Shown: piece by piece, positions 7,738 to 16,182 of the stretch
Layout of the letters: every line of letters starts with the position of its first letter
Position numbering within the stretch: position 1 is the first letter of the stretch
Assembly: GCA_037968815.1 (NCBI GenBank)
Contig: JBBKWF010000013.1
Span: 1 to 64,000, forward strand
Direction of reading: 5' to 3'
Source of the DNA: Pseudopedobacter sp037968815
Lineage (GTDB): Bacteria > Bacteroidota > Bacteroidia > Sphingobacteriales > Sphingobacteriaceae
Length of the DNA: 64,000 nucleotides
Notes under the pieces: model-generated
Seen by the model: only the letters and a program-made list of their open reading frames with translations
Told to the model about the DNA's origin: nothing
Database searches by the model: none
Translations under genes and position numbers: made by a program

Positions 7738-8166
7738 TTAAACCTTATAAGCCTGTCTTGCCAAAAGTTTCCATTCGCCATTTGCCTGCTTAGTAAAAAC
7801 TAGCATGACTCCCAAATAAACTTCTCCTGGGTTTCCGCTGTCATTTGTTTTTGCAAATAAATTATGTCTAACAATTGCGGTATTGCCATCAAAATGAATA
7901 GTTTGTTTAGAAACGTTAATAGTTACAAAGTCAGATTGATTAGTTAGTAAACTATGGATAAATTCTTTTTGGTTTTGGATTTTACCGCTAGAGTGCCCGT
8001 AACTCAAACTATCATTAGTTATATAGGCTAAATCGGCCTGACGCCCACTAATTAAAGCATCAATTAAATAAGTTACGGCATTTTCTACATCTGCTTTTTT
8101 ATTTTGAGCTTTTGAACTTAGGCTAACCACCGAAATTAAAAGCAAGAAAAGTATAGTTTTTTTCAT
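7738..8166 (-). CDS. Exported NTF2-like protein (DUF4440 type)
   Basis: A 142-residue protein with a signal peptide (MKKTILFLLLISVVSLSSKAQ). The mature part has the NTF2/SnoaL-like layout: an N-terminal helix (VENAVTYLIDALISGRQADL), the segment DSLSYGHSSGKIQNQKEFIH, then beta strands ending in GVMLVFTKQANGEWKLLARQ, typical of DUF4440 proteins. Such domains bind small ligands or act as small-molecule enzymes; no catalytic residues can be assigned here. Periplasmic location is inferred from the signal peptide. It is a single gene divergent from the aminotransferase gene. Confidence 0.78.
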   Translation of the reverse strand: MKKTILFLLLISVVSLSSKAQNKKADVENAVTYLIDALISGRQADLAYITNDSLSYGHSSGKIQNQKEFIHSLLTNQSDFVTINVSKQTIHFDGNTAIVRHNLFAKTNDSGNPGEVYLGVMLVFTKQANGEWKLLARQAYKV

Positions 8167-8255
8167 TTCTATTATTGTTTTAGTTGCTACTAAAATAACT
8201 GTTTTTGATTTAATGTAAAGATTAAAAATAGCTTAATCAGATGTTCCTATTTTTT

Positions 8256-8263
8256 TACCTTTG
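8256..8263 (+). promoter_or_regulatory. -7 box of the aminotransferase gene
   Basis: TACCTTTG (TAnnTTTG) lies 17 bases before the chosen ATG at 8281, supporting that start over the in-frame TTG at 8272. Confidence 0.55.
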
Positions 8264-8280
8264 GCAATTATTTGAAGTTT

Positions 8281-9537
8281 ATGAAAGTATCTGTATTAGC
8301 ACAATCATTAGTAGGGTCCGAGATTATTAAAATTGCTGGCGAAGTTAACGAGATGAAAGCAAAAGGAGTAGCAATTGCTAACCTTACTATCGGTGATTTT
8401 GATCCAAATTTGTTTCCTATTCCAAAGGATTTGGAAGATAATATTGTGAAAGCTTATGCAGCGCATCATACTAATTACCCGCCAGCAGATGGTGTTTTAT
8501 CTTTACGGGAAAGCGTTTCAACGTTTTTAGATAAAAGATTAGGTTTAGCGTATGATGCTAAAAGCGAGATTTTAATTTCGGGTGGCTCTCGTCCTTTAAT
8601 TTATGCTACGTATTTAGCATTGATTGATGCTGGCGATACCGTGATTTATCCTGCACCATCTTGGAATAACAACCACTATGTGCATCTTTTGGGTGCAAAA
8701 GGAATTGCAGTGCCAACAAATCCAGAGAATAATTTTATGCCTACCGGGGCAGATTTAAAACCATATTTAAAAGGAGCAACTTTGTTAGCGGTATGCTCTC
8801 CGCTTAACCCAACCGGTACTATGTTTTCTGCAAAGGATTTAAAAGAAATAAGCGAGTTAGTATTAGAAGAAAACCAATCCAGAGGGTCAAATGAAAAACC
8901 TTTGTATATCCTTTACGATCAAATTTATTCGCAATTAACTTTTGGTAACCACAAACATATTGATCCCGTAACTTTAGTTCCTGCTTTAAGGGATTATACC
9001 ATATTTATTGATGGAAGCTCCAAATGTTTCGCTGCAACTGGCGTACGAGTAGGTTGGGGCTTTGGTCCGGCAGCAATTATTAGCAAAATGAAAGCTATTG
9101 TTGGGCATATGGGAGCTTGGTCGCCAAAAGCTGAACAAGTTGCAATGGGTGATTTTATTGATGATGAAAAAGCGGTGGATGCTTTTTTAGATGCTTTTAA
9201 AAGTAAAGTTAAAACAAGTTTAGATAGCCTTTACTCTGGTTTAGTCCAACTAAAACAAGAAGGTTTAGCTATTGATGCTATTGAGCCAATGGGCGCAATT
9301 TACTTGACTATAAAAATAGATTATGTTGGGAAAACAACCCCTGCAGGAGAGGTTTTAGATACACCAACTAAGCTAAATTTTTATTTGATTAAGGAGGCAA
9401 ATATTGCTTTGGTGCCTTTTTCAGCTTTCGGTACAGAAGAAATGTGCTGGTTTAGGGCGTCAGTTGGTGCGTGTTCTGCGGAGGAAATAGAAAGTAAAAT
9501 TCCAGCTTTAAAACAAGCTTTGTTGAATTTGAAATAA
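8281..9537 (+). CDS. Pyridoxal-phosphate aminotransferase (class I/II)
   Basis: A 418-residue cytosolic enzyme of fold type I. The PLP-anchoring motifs are visible: SPLNPTGTMFS with Asn near 176, the YDQIYSQL segment with the pyridine-binding Asp near 213, the Schiff-base lysine in DGSSKCFAATGVRVGWG near 248, and the phosphate-binding Arg just after it. The length and the NYPPADGVLSLRESV segment fit aspartate/tyrosine-type aminotransferases of subgroup I, but the amino-acid specificity is uncertain. ATG 8281 is preferred to TTG 8272 because of the promoter box. A minus-strand gene converges 13 bases downstream. Confidence 0.85.
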   Translation: MKVSVLAQSLVGSEIIKIAGEVNEMKAKGVAIANLTIGDFDPNLFPIPKDLEDNIVKAYAAHHTNYPPADGVLSLRESVSTFLDKRLGLAYDAKSEILISGGSRPLIYATYLALIDAGDTVIYPAPSWNNNHYVHLLGAKGIAVPTNPENNFMPTGADLKPYLKGATLLAVCSPLNPTGTMFSAKDLKEISELVLEENQSRGSNEKPLYILYDQIYSQLTFGNHKHIDPVTLVPALRDYTIFIDGSSKCFAATGVRVGWGFGPAAIISKMKAIVGHMGAWSPKAEQVAMGDFIDDEKAVDAFLDAFKSKVKTSLDSLYSGLVQLKQEGLAIDAIEPMGAIYLTIKIDYVGKTTPAGEVLDTPTKLNFYLIKEANIALVPFSAFGTEEMCWFRASVGACSAEEIESKIPALKQALLNLK

Positions 9538-9550
9538 ATATATTTAAGCA

Positions 9551-10483
9551 TTATTTGCGGGCCAAATTTGTTAACTCTTCAAGATCTGCTAGATAAATGC
9601 TATGATTTTTATCAATCAATCTTTTAGCCTTTGCTAAGTCTTGCAGTGCCACAGTTTTATCGCCAACTTTAATTTTTGTTTTGGCTAATAATAAAGAGGT
9701 TTCAATTTTGCCGGCAATGTAATTTTGATTTACTGCTAAGGTGTTTGCTTGAATAAAAAACCATTTTGCTTGAGTGAGCTGTCCCGCTTTTAGATAAATT
9801 TTTCCTAAAAAAAGGTAGCAATTGAGCTCATTGTGTTTACCCTTAACTCTGTTACTCATGGGCAGTGCTCTTGCAATAATTAAATTTTCTGCCTTTGCAG
9901 TTAAGCCTTGTGTTAAAGCTATTCTAGCTTCTGTAAAGATGAGTTCATATTTTTGTTTGTAATTATAAAATTTAGATAAACTATCTTTTGCTGTTTTTAC
10001 AAAATGCATAGCTTTTAATGGCTGATTGTTTAGATAACTGATTTTAATAAGATTTAGGCAGATTTTCGCTTTTTGTAAGCTGTCAGTTGTGGTTTTAAAA
10101 ACAGCTATTAAAATTTGCTCAGCTTGGCTTAGTTTACCATCGTAAAATTTGCTTAGAGCTAATATTTCTAAAAAGTTGCTGTTTTTACTAAACCCATTTT
10201 GTTGAGGTAAAACCTTCACTAAAGAGAAGTGATTATTTAAGGAACTAAAATAAATATTTTCCGAAAGTTTGTCTAAAGAGCTATTTGCTAATAGTTTAGC
10301 ATCAGTTTTCTTTAAACTATCGCTGATTAAAACTGGGTTTTTATCGAAACTAACTTTCCTGTTTATTGGGGGTGTTTTAGCGAAAGCATTTTTATGAGTA
10401 TTGATAATCAGTAAAAAAAGAAAGCCTATTTGTATAATCTTGCTTATCCGAAATTTATTCAGTCTATTATTCTTGTTATACAT
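9551..10483 (-). CDS. Exported TPR-like helical repeat protein
   Basis: A 310-residue protein. The N-terminus has a basic stretch and a hydrophobic segment (IIQIGFLFLLIINTHKNAFA), read as a signal peptide or anchor. From about residue 100 the sequence is a series of paired helices with TPR-like spacing: KFYDGKLSQAEQILIAVFK, then KICLNLIKISYLNNQPLKAM, then YLFLGKIYLKAGQLTQAKWF and LLLAKTKIKVGDKTVALQDL. TPR proteins are protein-binding scaffolds; no partner is indicated. It is monocistronic and divergent from the enoyl-CoA hydratase gene. Confidence 0.65.
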   Translation of the reverse strand: MYNKNNRLNKFRISKIIQIGFLFLLIINTHKNAFAKTPPINRKVSFDKNPVLISDSLKKTDAKLLANSSLDKLSENIYFSSLNNHFSLVKVLPQQNGFSKNSNFLEILALSKFYDGKLSQAEQILIAVFKTTTDSLQKAKICLNLIKISYLNNQPLKAMHFVKTAKDSLSKFYNYKQKYELIFTEARIALTQGLTAKAENLIIARALPMSNRVKGKHNELNCYLFLGKIYLKAGQLTQAKWFFIQANTLAVNQNYIAGKIETSLLLAKTKIKVGDKTVALQDLAKAKRLIDKNHSIYLADLEELTNLARK

Positions 10484-10548
10484 TGGATTTCATAAACATT
10501 AATTGTTTGCGGTTAAATTCTTGTATATTTTAGTCGTAAAGCAATATC

Positions 10549-10563
10549 GACAAATTATTTGTC
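10549..10563. promoter_or_regulatory. Perfect 15-base palindrome upstream of the crotonase gene
   Basis: GACAAATTATTTGTC (10549-10563) is an exact odd palindrome lying 53 bases before the enoyl-CoA hydratase start, in the divergent region with the TPR gene. It has operator-like size and symmetry, but no regulator is identified. Confidence 0.35.
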
Positions 10564-10616
10564 AGGTTTTGTTTTTTAAAAACAAGTTTTTGTTGATTAA
10601 ATTTAAATCTAGTAAA

Positions 10617-11393
10617 ATGACTTATAGTAATATTTTAGTTGAAACTGATCATCATATTTTACAAATCGTTATCAACCGTCCCGAAAAGTTGAACGCTTTA
10701 AACAAGCAAACGCTAAAAGAACTTAATAGCGTATTGGTTGACGCTTTAAATAATCCCGCAATTGGTGGTATTTTAATTACCGGTTCTGGAGAAAAAGCCT
10801 TTGTAGCCGGTGCAGATATTTCCGAATTTTCTAATTACAGCCCAGAGCAAGGCGAAGCTTTGGCAAAAGAAGGGCATTCAAAAGTTTTTGATTTAATAGC
10901 TAATGCTCAAAAACCAATTATTGCCGCTATTAATGGTTTTGCACTTGGGGGTGGATTAGAGCTTGCTTTAGCATGCCATATCAGATATGCTAGTGAAAAT
11001 GCGAAATTAGGTTTGCCAGAGGTAACATTGGGTTTAATTCCTGGGTATGGCGGTACTCAGCGTTTAGCGCAAATAGTAGGTAAAGGGGTTGCATTAGAAA
11101 TTATTTTAAGTGCCAACATGATTGATGCTTCCGAAGCTTTCAGAATTGGATTAGTAAATAAGGTGTTTCCTCAAAATCAACTTTTAGAGGAAGCTAAAAA
11201 GCTTTTAAATACAATCTTATCCCGTTCACCAAAAGCCATCTCTGCGGCTATTTTGGCAGTGAATGCTTCGACAGGTGCTACAAAAGAAGGATTTGATAAA
11301 GAGATTGAAGAGTTTGGGAAGTGTTTTGGTAACGTTGATTTTAAAGAAGGGGTAAGTGCATTTTTAGAAAAGCGAAAACCATTATTTAGATAA
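10617..11393 (+). CDS. Enoyl-CoA hydratase/isomerase family protein
   Basis: A 258-residue crotonase. The open frame extends upstream to TTG 10503, but those 38 residues are basic and low-complexity while MTYSNILVETDHHILQIVIN is a standard crotonase start. The acyl-CoA and oxyanion-hole motifs AGADISEF and INGFALGGGLELALACHIRY are present. The two acid/base glutamates of 2-enoyl-CoA hydratases are at about 115 (GGLELA) and 135 (LPEVTLG), so hydratase activity is likely. It would hydrate trans-2-enoyl-CoA in beta-oxidation or short-chain acyl-CoA metabolism. No other beta-oxidation gene is adjacent. The palindrome at 10549-10563 lies in its upstream region. Confidence 0.88.
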   Translation: MTYSNILVETDHHILQIVINRPEKLNALNKQTLKELNSVLVDALNNPAIGGILITGSGEKAFVAGADISEFSNYSPEQGEALAKEGHSKVFDLIANAQKPIIAAINGFALGGGLELALACHIRYASENAKLGLPEVTLGLIPGYGGTQRLAQIVGKGVALEIILSANMIDASEAFRIGLVNKVFPQNQLLEEAKKLLNTILSRSPKAISAAILAVNASTGATKEGFDKEIEEFGKCFGNVDFKEGVSAFLEKRKPLFR

Positions 11394-11517
11394 TTATTAT
11401 CTTATTTAATAAATAATCATTATTGGTGGTTAAATGTGTAGAAACTTTTTCCCAGTTAATAATAAATATTTATATTCGCTTTAACCAGTTTTAAACTAAT
11501 TGGTAAAATACTAATTC

Positions 11518-12939
11518 ATGAAAAAAATACTTATAGTTGACGACGAAGTAAACATTGGTTTGTTGCTTTCAAAATTTCTCGGTCGAAATGGCTTTGAAGT
11601 GGAAACGGCAACTTCGGGAGTTTCTGCTTTTGAAATTTTAGAAAAACAGGAATTTAACCTTGTACTTTGCGATTTTAGGCTAGAAGATACAGACGGAAGA
11701 GAGATATTAAAGCAAATAAAAATTAAGTATCCGCGTACGGGTGTAATTATTATAACGGGTTATTCTGATATTAAATTAGCAGTTGAGCTGATTAAAATGG
11801 GAGCTTATGATTATATCACAAAGCCTCTATATCCCGATGAGATTTTAAATACTATTAAAAAGGCTATTGAAACGCAACAGGCCCTAAACGAGGAAATGGA
11901 TAAACCTAAATCCCCGACAGAGTCAAGCAAAAACAGAGAAGTTAGTAGTCAAGATTTTAAGCAGGAAGAATATGTTGTTGGGCAAAGTACACCAGCAAAA
12001 GAATTAATTCGCCAAATAGATTTAGTTGCGCCAACAACGTATAGCGTGATATTAATTGGTGAAAGTGGTACCGGAAAAGAGTCAGTAGCAAAAAGCATTC
12101 ACTTAAAAAGTCCAAGAAAAGACAAGCCATTTGTAGCTATGGATTGCGGTTCTTTAACAAAAGAGTTGGCAGGTTCAGAGTTTTTTGGACACGAAAAAGG
12201 ATCGTTCACCGGAGCTTTATATACTAAAATTGGTCATTTTGAAATGGCTAACGGGGGGACTTTGTTTTTAGATGAAGTTGGTAATTTATCTTACGAAATT
12301 CAGGCAGCTTTATTAAGGACTGTTCAAGAGCGTAAGGTTAAAAGAATTGGCTCAACTAAAGAAATAGATTTAGATGTACGGATTATTGTTGCGACTAATG
12401 AAAACTTAATCGACGCTATATCAAAAGGAAAGTTTAGAGAAGATTTGTACCATCGTTTTAACGAATTCGGTATTTATATGCCTCCTTTAAGAGAAAGAGG
12501 CAAGGATATTATGATTTTTGCCGAATATTTTCTGTTTTCAGCAAATAAAGAACTAAACAAAGATGTAAAAGGCTTTTCTGCAGAAGTTGAAGATAGTTTT
12601 TTAACTTACCCTTGGCCTGGAAACGTAAGGGAATTAAAAAATGTTTTAAGACGAGCAGTGTTGTTAACCGAAGGAGACTTTATTCAAACAAAAGCGTTGC
12701 CCTTAGAAATCTCTACATTTTCAAAAGTATCAGCTTTTGAAAATGCCGTAGAAAGCGTAAGTAATAATACCCCTAAAGAAAGAAGGCCTGATTTAAAAAA
12801 CGCAGCTTTAGAGGCTGAGTATGATACAATTCTTAAAGTTTTGAAAGAAGTAAACTTTAACAAAACAAAAGCAGCTAAAATTCTAAATATTGACAGAAAA
12901 ACGTTGTACAATAAAATGAAGGCAATAAACATGGAGTAA
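11518..12939 (+). CDS. Sigma-54-type response regulator (NtrC/AtoC family)
   Basis: A 473-residue three-domain regulator. The receiver (1-120) has the acidic pocket DDE, phospho-acceptor Asp near 52 (CDFRLEDTDG), the Thr in IIITGYSD and Lys in ITKPL. The AAA+ domain (about 150-390) has Walker A GESGTGKE (181-188), the sigma-54 contact loop as GSFTGA (228-233, Ser for the usual Ala) and Walker B GTLFLDEV. The C-terminus is a Fis-type helix-turn-helix (NKTKAAKILNIDRKTLYNKM). It should activate sigma-54 promoters when phosphorylated. It is followed after 12 bases by a histidine kinase gene, the presumed partner, at the head of a four-gene signalling locus. Confidence 0.93.
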   Translation: MKKILIVDDEVNIGLLLSKFLGRNGFEVETATSGVSAFEILEKQEFNLVLCDFRLEDTDGREILKQIKIKYPRTGVIIITGYSDIKLAVELIKMGAYDYITKPLYPDEILNTIKKAIETQQALNEEMDKPKSPTESSKNREVSSQDFKQEEYVVGQSTPAKELIRQIDLVAPTTYSVILIGESGTGKESVAKSIHLKSPRKDKPFVAMDCGSLTKELAGSEFFGHEKGSFTGALYTKIGHFEMANGGTLFLDEVGNLSYEIQAALLRTVQERKVKRIGSTKEIDLDVRIIVATNENLIDAISKGKFREDLYHRFNEFGIYMPPLRERGKDIMIFAEYFLFSANKELNKDVKGFSAEVEDSFLTYPWPGNVRELKNVLRRAVLLTEGDFIQTKALPLEISTFSKVSAFENAVESVSNNTPKERRPDLKNAALEAEYDTILKVLKEVNFNKTKAAKILNIDRKTLYNKMKAINME

Positions 12940-12951
12940 TTTTACCAAAAC

Positions 12952-15777
12952 GTGGCTATCAACAAAATTTCACTAAAAAAAGAAGAAACTGGTATTAATA
13001 TCCCAATGGGGTACTTTTGGGCTATTTTTTTAATTTGTATTGCCCCTACAGTTCTTTCTATGTTAGGTGTAGAAATTAACTACAACGGCTATAGGGTTAT
13101 CAATTTTTCTAAAGTAATTGAAGGTGTTTCTACAGAACTCATCTTAGGTAAAACCTTCTCTACTATATGGATTGTTTTTAGCATTGCCGTTGGGATATTT
13201 ACTTGCATTTTAACCGTTATAGATTTTCGCGTTAAAAATGATATTGCAGCACCAATTATAGGAATTGCACTATTGGTAACCTCAATGTTTGATTTAATTC
13301 ATTTGTTGGTGGTTTTCGGTGTTTTAAAAACAAACCTCAGTTTAGATGAAGCCATTTATATGAGCTGGTTTCTGGGGAGGCTTCTACAAATTGTATTGCT
13401 TATTATTGGTACAATTATCATCTTAAAAATAAAGAATACAGAAAACGCAAAAGGCAAGGCAAAAACTACATTAATCCGTTCAATTGCGAGTATTTTTAGT
13501 TTAATAACCATTGTTGCTATTGTTTATCTTTTTACTTTAGAAACAATTGAACCCGTTTTTATACAGCGGGAAGCCTTTTTTACCCACCCGCTAGAGTTAA
13601 TTAGCATTGTACTTTATCTAATTTGGGGAGCGCTCTTAATGCCAAGAGTGTTAAAAAAGTACAATGGTATCTTTTTCCAAATGCTTATTTTAAGCATGAT
13701 ACCAGCCATTTTTGCTAATGTGCATATGGCTATTTTCTTCAAAAACTTTGATATTGAATATAATTTTGCGCAGTTTTTAAGTTTCTTTACCTATGTAGTG
13801 CCTCTGCTGGGTATTAGTTTAACCTACTCCAGAAATATTTCCAAACAGCACCAAATGAACTTGATTTTAGATGATGAAATTAAAGCTAAGGAAAAGATAC
13901 AACAGGATTTAGAGCGCAGACAAAACTTACTGCAAAATGCCGAAAAACTTGCCAATATGGGCAGTTGGGAGCTGGACGTAGCTACTCGGGAAATTAATTT
14001 TTCTGATGCTTTATATAAAATATTTGGCTATATGCCTAACTCTATTTCTCCAGATTTAGATCTTATGCTTAACATGATTATACCGGTTTATCGTACCGAG
14101 TATAAGAAAATGTTAGAAAATGCTATAGAAACGCAATCGTCTTTTAATACAGAGTATGAGGTGCTTTGGGTAAACGGACAAAGACGTTATATTTTAGCAC
14201 AATGTAGATACATCCAATCAGATAATAAAGTTATTGGTACCTGTTTAGATATCACCGAGCTTAAAGAAACTACCCAAAAATTATCACAAAATGAAGCTTT
14301 GCTAAAAGAAGCAGAGTCTATTGCACATAACGGTAGTTTCGAGTGGTTTGCAGGCATCGAACACTTTTTCTGGTCCGAAGAACTTTTCAGAATCCACGGT
14401 TACCAACCAAACTCTGTGGAAATAACACTTAGTTTTTATACTAGCTTAATTCATAAAGATGATTTAGAAAAGTGTAAAAATTATGTAGAAAGCATATTTG
14501 CTAATAAAACAAATTTTGCTTTTGAATACCGGATCATAAGACCAGATAAAACAATAAGATACGTTTATCTTACTGCAAAACTAGTGTTAGACGAAGAGGA
14601 GAATATCATAAAAATTATAGGAAACTTACAAGATATTACCGAGCTAAAAAATGCAGCAATACTTCTGGAAAAAACGGAAAGTATATATAAAACTATTGCT
14701 AGTAACGTACCAGATTCAATAGTTCTGATGTTTGATAAAAAACTTGAACTTATTCTTTTTGATGGACCTATAATTCAAAACTTCAAGTTTGAAACCGAGT
14801 TAAAATCTGGAATACATTTAGAAGAGATTTTTTCTAAAGAAGAGTACGATTATAATAAAGATATTCTTGAAAGAGCATTTAAAGGGGAAGATATACAAGC
14901 AGAGCAAGAGTTTGATGATAAAACTTTTATGATAGATTATAAGCCAGTGAAAAATATTTCTGGCGATGTATTTAACGTAATGGTTGTAATGCATGACATT
15001 ACCGAGATCAAAAATGTTCAGCGTAGTTTGGAGGTAAAGGTAGAGGAGCTAAACAATTCAAACCAAGATTTAGAACAATTTGCTTATGTAGCTTCGCATG
15101 ATTTGCAAGAGCCACTACGTAAAATAAGAGCTTTCGGTGATAGGCTACAAAACAAGTTTAGTAATGATATTAATGAAGAAGGCCTAGATTATATTAAAAG
15201 AATGCAAAGCGCATCAGAGCGTATGCAAACGCTAATTGATGATTTGCTAACTTATTCAAGAGTTACCCGTACAGACGAAGGTTTTGTTGATGTTGATTTA
15301 CATGATGAGCTTCAAAAAATTATTGAAGATCTTGAATATACAATCGAAAAGAAAGGTGCTACAGTTGATTTGATGGTTAATCATCATATTACTGCTATTC
15401 CTGGTCAAATAAGACAACTTTTCCAAAACTTATTAAGTAATGCAATCAAATTCACTAAGGATGGTGTTAGCCCTTTAGTTGAAATAAAAAGTGAAATTTT
15501 AAGAGGTAGCTTATTAGATATACCAGAGTTAGAACAAAATAAAGATTATTGTCGTATAAGCATTACTGATAATGGAATAGGGTTTGACCAGCAGTATTCC
15601 GACAAAATTTTTGAACTATTTCAAAGGCTACATACTCGTAACGAGTACCAAGGAACTGGTATTGGATTAGCAGTTTGTAAAAAAATTGTTGATAAGCATA
15701 ACGGAATAATTAACGTATCTAGTAAACAGGGTCACGGGACTAAATTTGTAATAATATTACCAACCCAGCATTTGTAA
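12952..15777 (+). CDS. Membrane sensor histidine kinase: MASE3-like, three PAS, HisKA, HATPase
   Basis: A 941-residue kinase. GTG 12952 is used, 12 bases after the previous stop; no ATG gives a better start before the first membrane helix. The first about 300 residues contain eight or so hydrophobic helices, with MFDLIHLLVVFGVL and MSWFLGRLLQIVLL resembling the MASE3 membrane-sensor family. Three PAS domains follow (about 330-435, 455-565 and 575-690), two with WELDVATREINFSDALYKIF- and FEWFAGIEHFFWSEELFRIH-type cores. HisKA has the phospho-acceptor His at about 716 (VASHDLQEPLRKI). The ATPase has N-box NLLSNAIKFT and glycine boxes DNGIGF and GTGIGLAVCKKIV. The ligand is unknown. The adjacent NtrC-type regulator and the downstream receiver are likely partners. 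Confidence 0.9.
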   Translation: MAINKISLKKEETGINIPMGYFWAIFLICIAPTVLSMLGVEINYNGYRVINFSKVIEGVSTELILGKTFSTIWIVFSIAVGIFTCILTVIDFRVKNDIAAPIIGIALLVTSMFDLIHLLVVFGVLKTNLSLDEAIYMSWFLGRLLQIVLLIIGTIIILKIKNTENAKGKAKTTLIRSIASIFSLITIVAIVYLFTLETIEPVFIQREAFFTHPLELISIVLYLIWGALLMPRVLKKYNGIFFQMLILSMIPAIFANVHMAIFFKNFDIEYNFAQFLSFFTYVVPLLGISLTYSRNISKQHQMNLILDDEIKAKEKIQQDLERRQNLLQNAEKLANMGSWELDVATREINFSDALYKIFGYMPNSISPDLDLMLNMIIPVYRTEYKKMLENAIETQSSFNTEYEVLWVNGQRRYILAQCRYIQSDNKVIGTCLDITELKETTQKLSQNEALLKEAESIAHNGSFEWFAGIEHFFWSEELFRIHGYQPNSVEITLSFYTSLIHKDDLEKCKNYVESIFANKTNFAFEYRIIRPDKTIRYVYLTAKLVLDEEENIIKIIGNLQDITELKNAAILLEKTESIYKTIASNVPDSIVLMFDKKLELILFDGPIIQNFKFETELKSGIHLEEIFSKEEYDYNKDILERAFKGEDIQAEQEFDDKTFMIDYKPVKNISGDVFNVMVVMHDITEIKNVQRSLEVKVEELNNSNQDLEQFAYVASHDLQEPLRKIRAFGDRLQNKFSNDINEEGLDYIKRMQSASERMQTLIDDLLTYSRVTRTDEGFVDVDLHDELQKIIEDLEYTIEKKGATVDLMVNHHITAIPGQIRQLFQNLLSNAIKFTKDGVSPLVEIKSEILRGSLLDIPELEQNKDYCRISITDNGIGFDQQYSDKIFELFQRLHTRNEYQGTGIGLAVCKKIVDKHNGIINVSSKQGHGTKFVIILPTQHL

Positions 15778-15780
15778 ATT

Positions 15781-16182
15781 ATGGAGAAATTTTTTTGGAT
15801 AGCGGATGACGATCCTGATGATAGAATGATTATTAAGGATGCGTTTGAAGAAAATAAATTTGTGAAATCGCTGGCTTTTTTTGAAGATGGGGAGAAGATA
15901 TTGATCGAGTTTGAGAAAGAAGCAGAAACTTTAGATTTCAAATATCCGTCATTGTTGATATTAGATTTAAATATGCCGAAAGTAAATGGCATAGAACTTT
16001 TGACACAGTTAAAAAGCAATAAGAAAACTAAAAATATTCCGGTTGTTATTTTATCTACTTCAAAAAACACCCACGATAAAGAAAAAGTTTTAAAACTAGG
16101 TGCAGATGAGTTTATAACCAAACCATTTAGTTTTGATATGATGATAGAAATTACTCGTAACTTAATAGAGAAATATGGCTGA
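15781..16182 (+). CDS. Single-domain response regulator (Rcp1-like receiver)
   Basis: A 133-residue stand-alone receiver that starts three bases after the kinase stop. The acidic pocket is DDDPDD, the phospho-acceptor Asp is at about 62 (LILDLNMPKVNG), followed by ILSTSKN and the conserved Lys in FITKPFSFD. The PDDR spacing is typical of Rcp1-type receivers that pair with PAS-rich or phytochrome-like kinases. It probably accepts phosphate from the upstream kinase. Its stop overlaps the start of the next gene by eight bases, indicating translational coupling. Confidence 0.9.
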   Translation: MEKFFWIADDDPDDRMIIKDAFEENKFVKSLAFFEDGEKILIEFEKEAETLDFKYPSLLILDLNMPKVNGIELLTQLKSNKKTKNIPVVILSTSKNTHDKEKVLKLGADEFITKPFSFDMMIEITRNLIEKYG

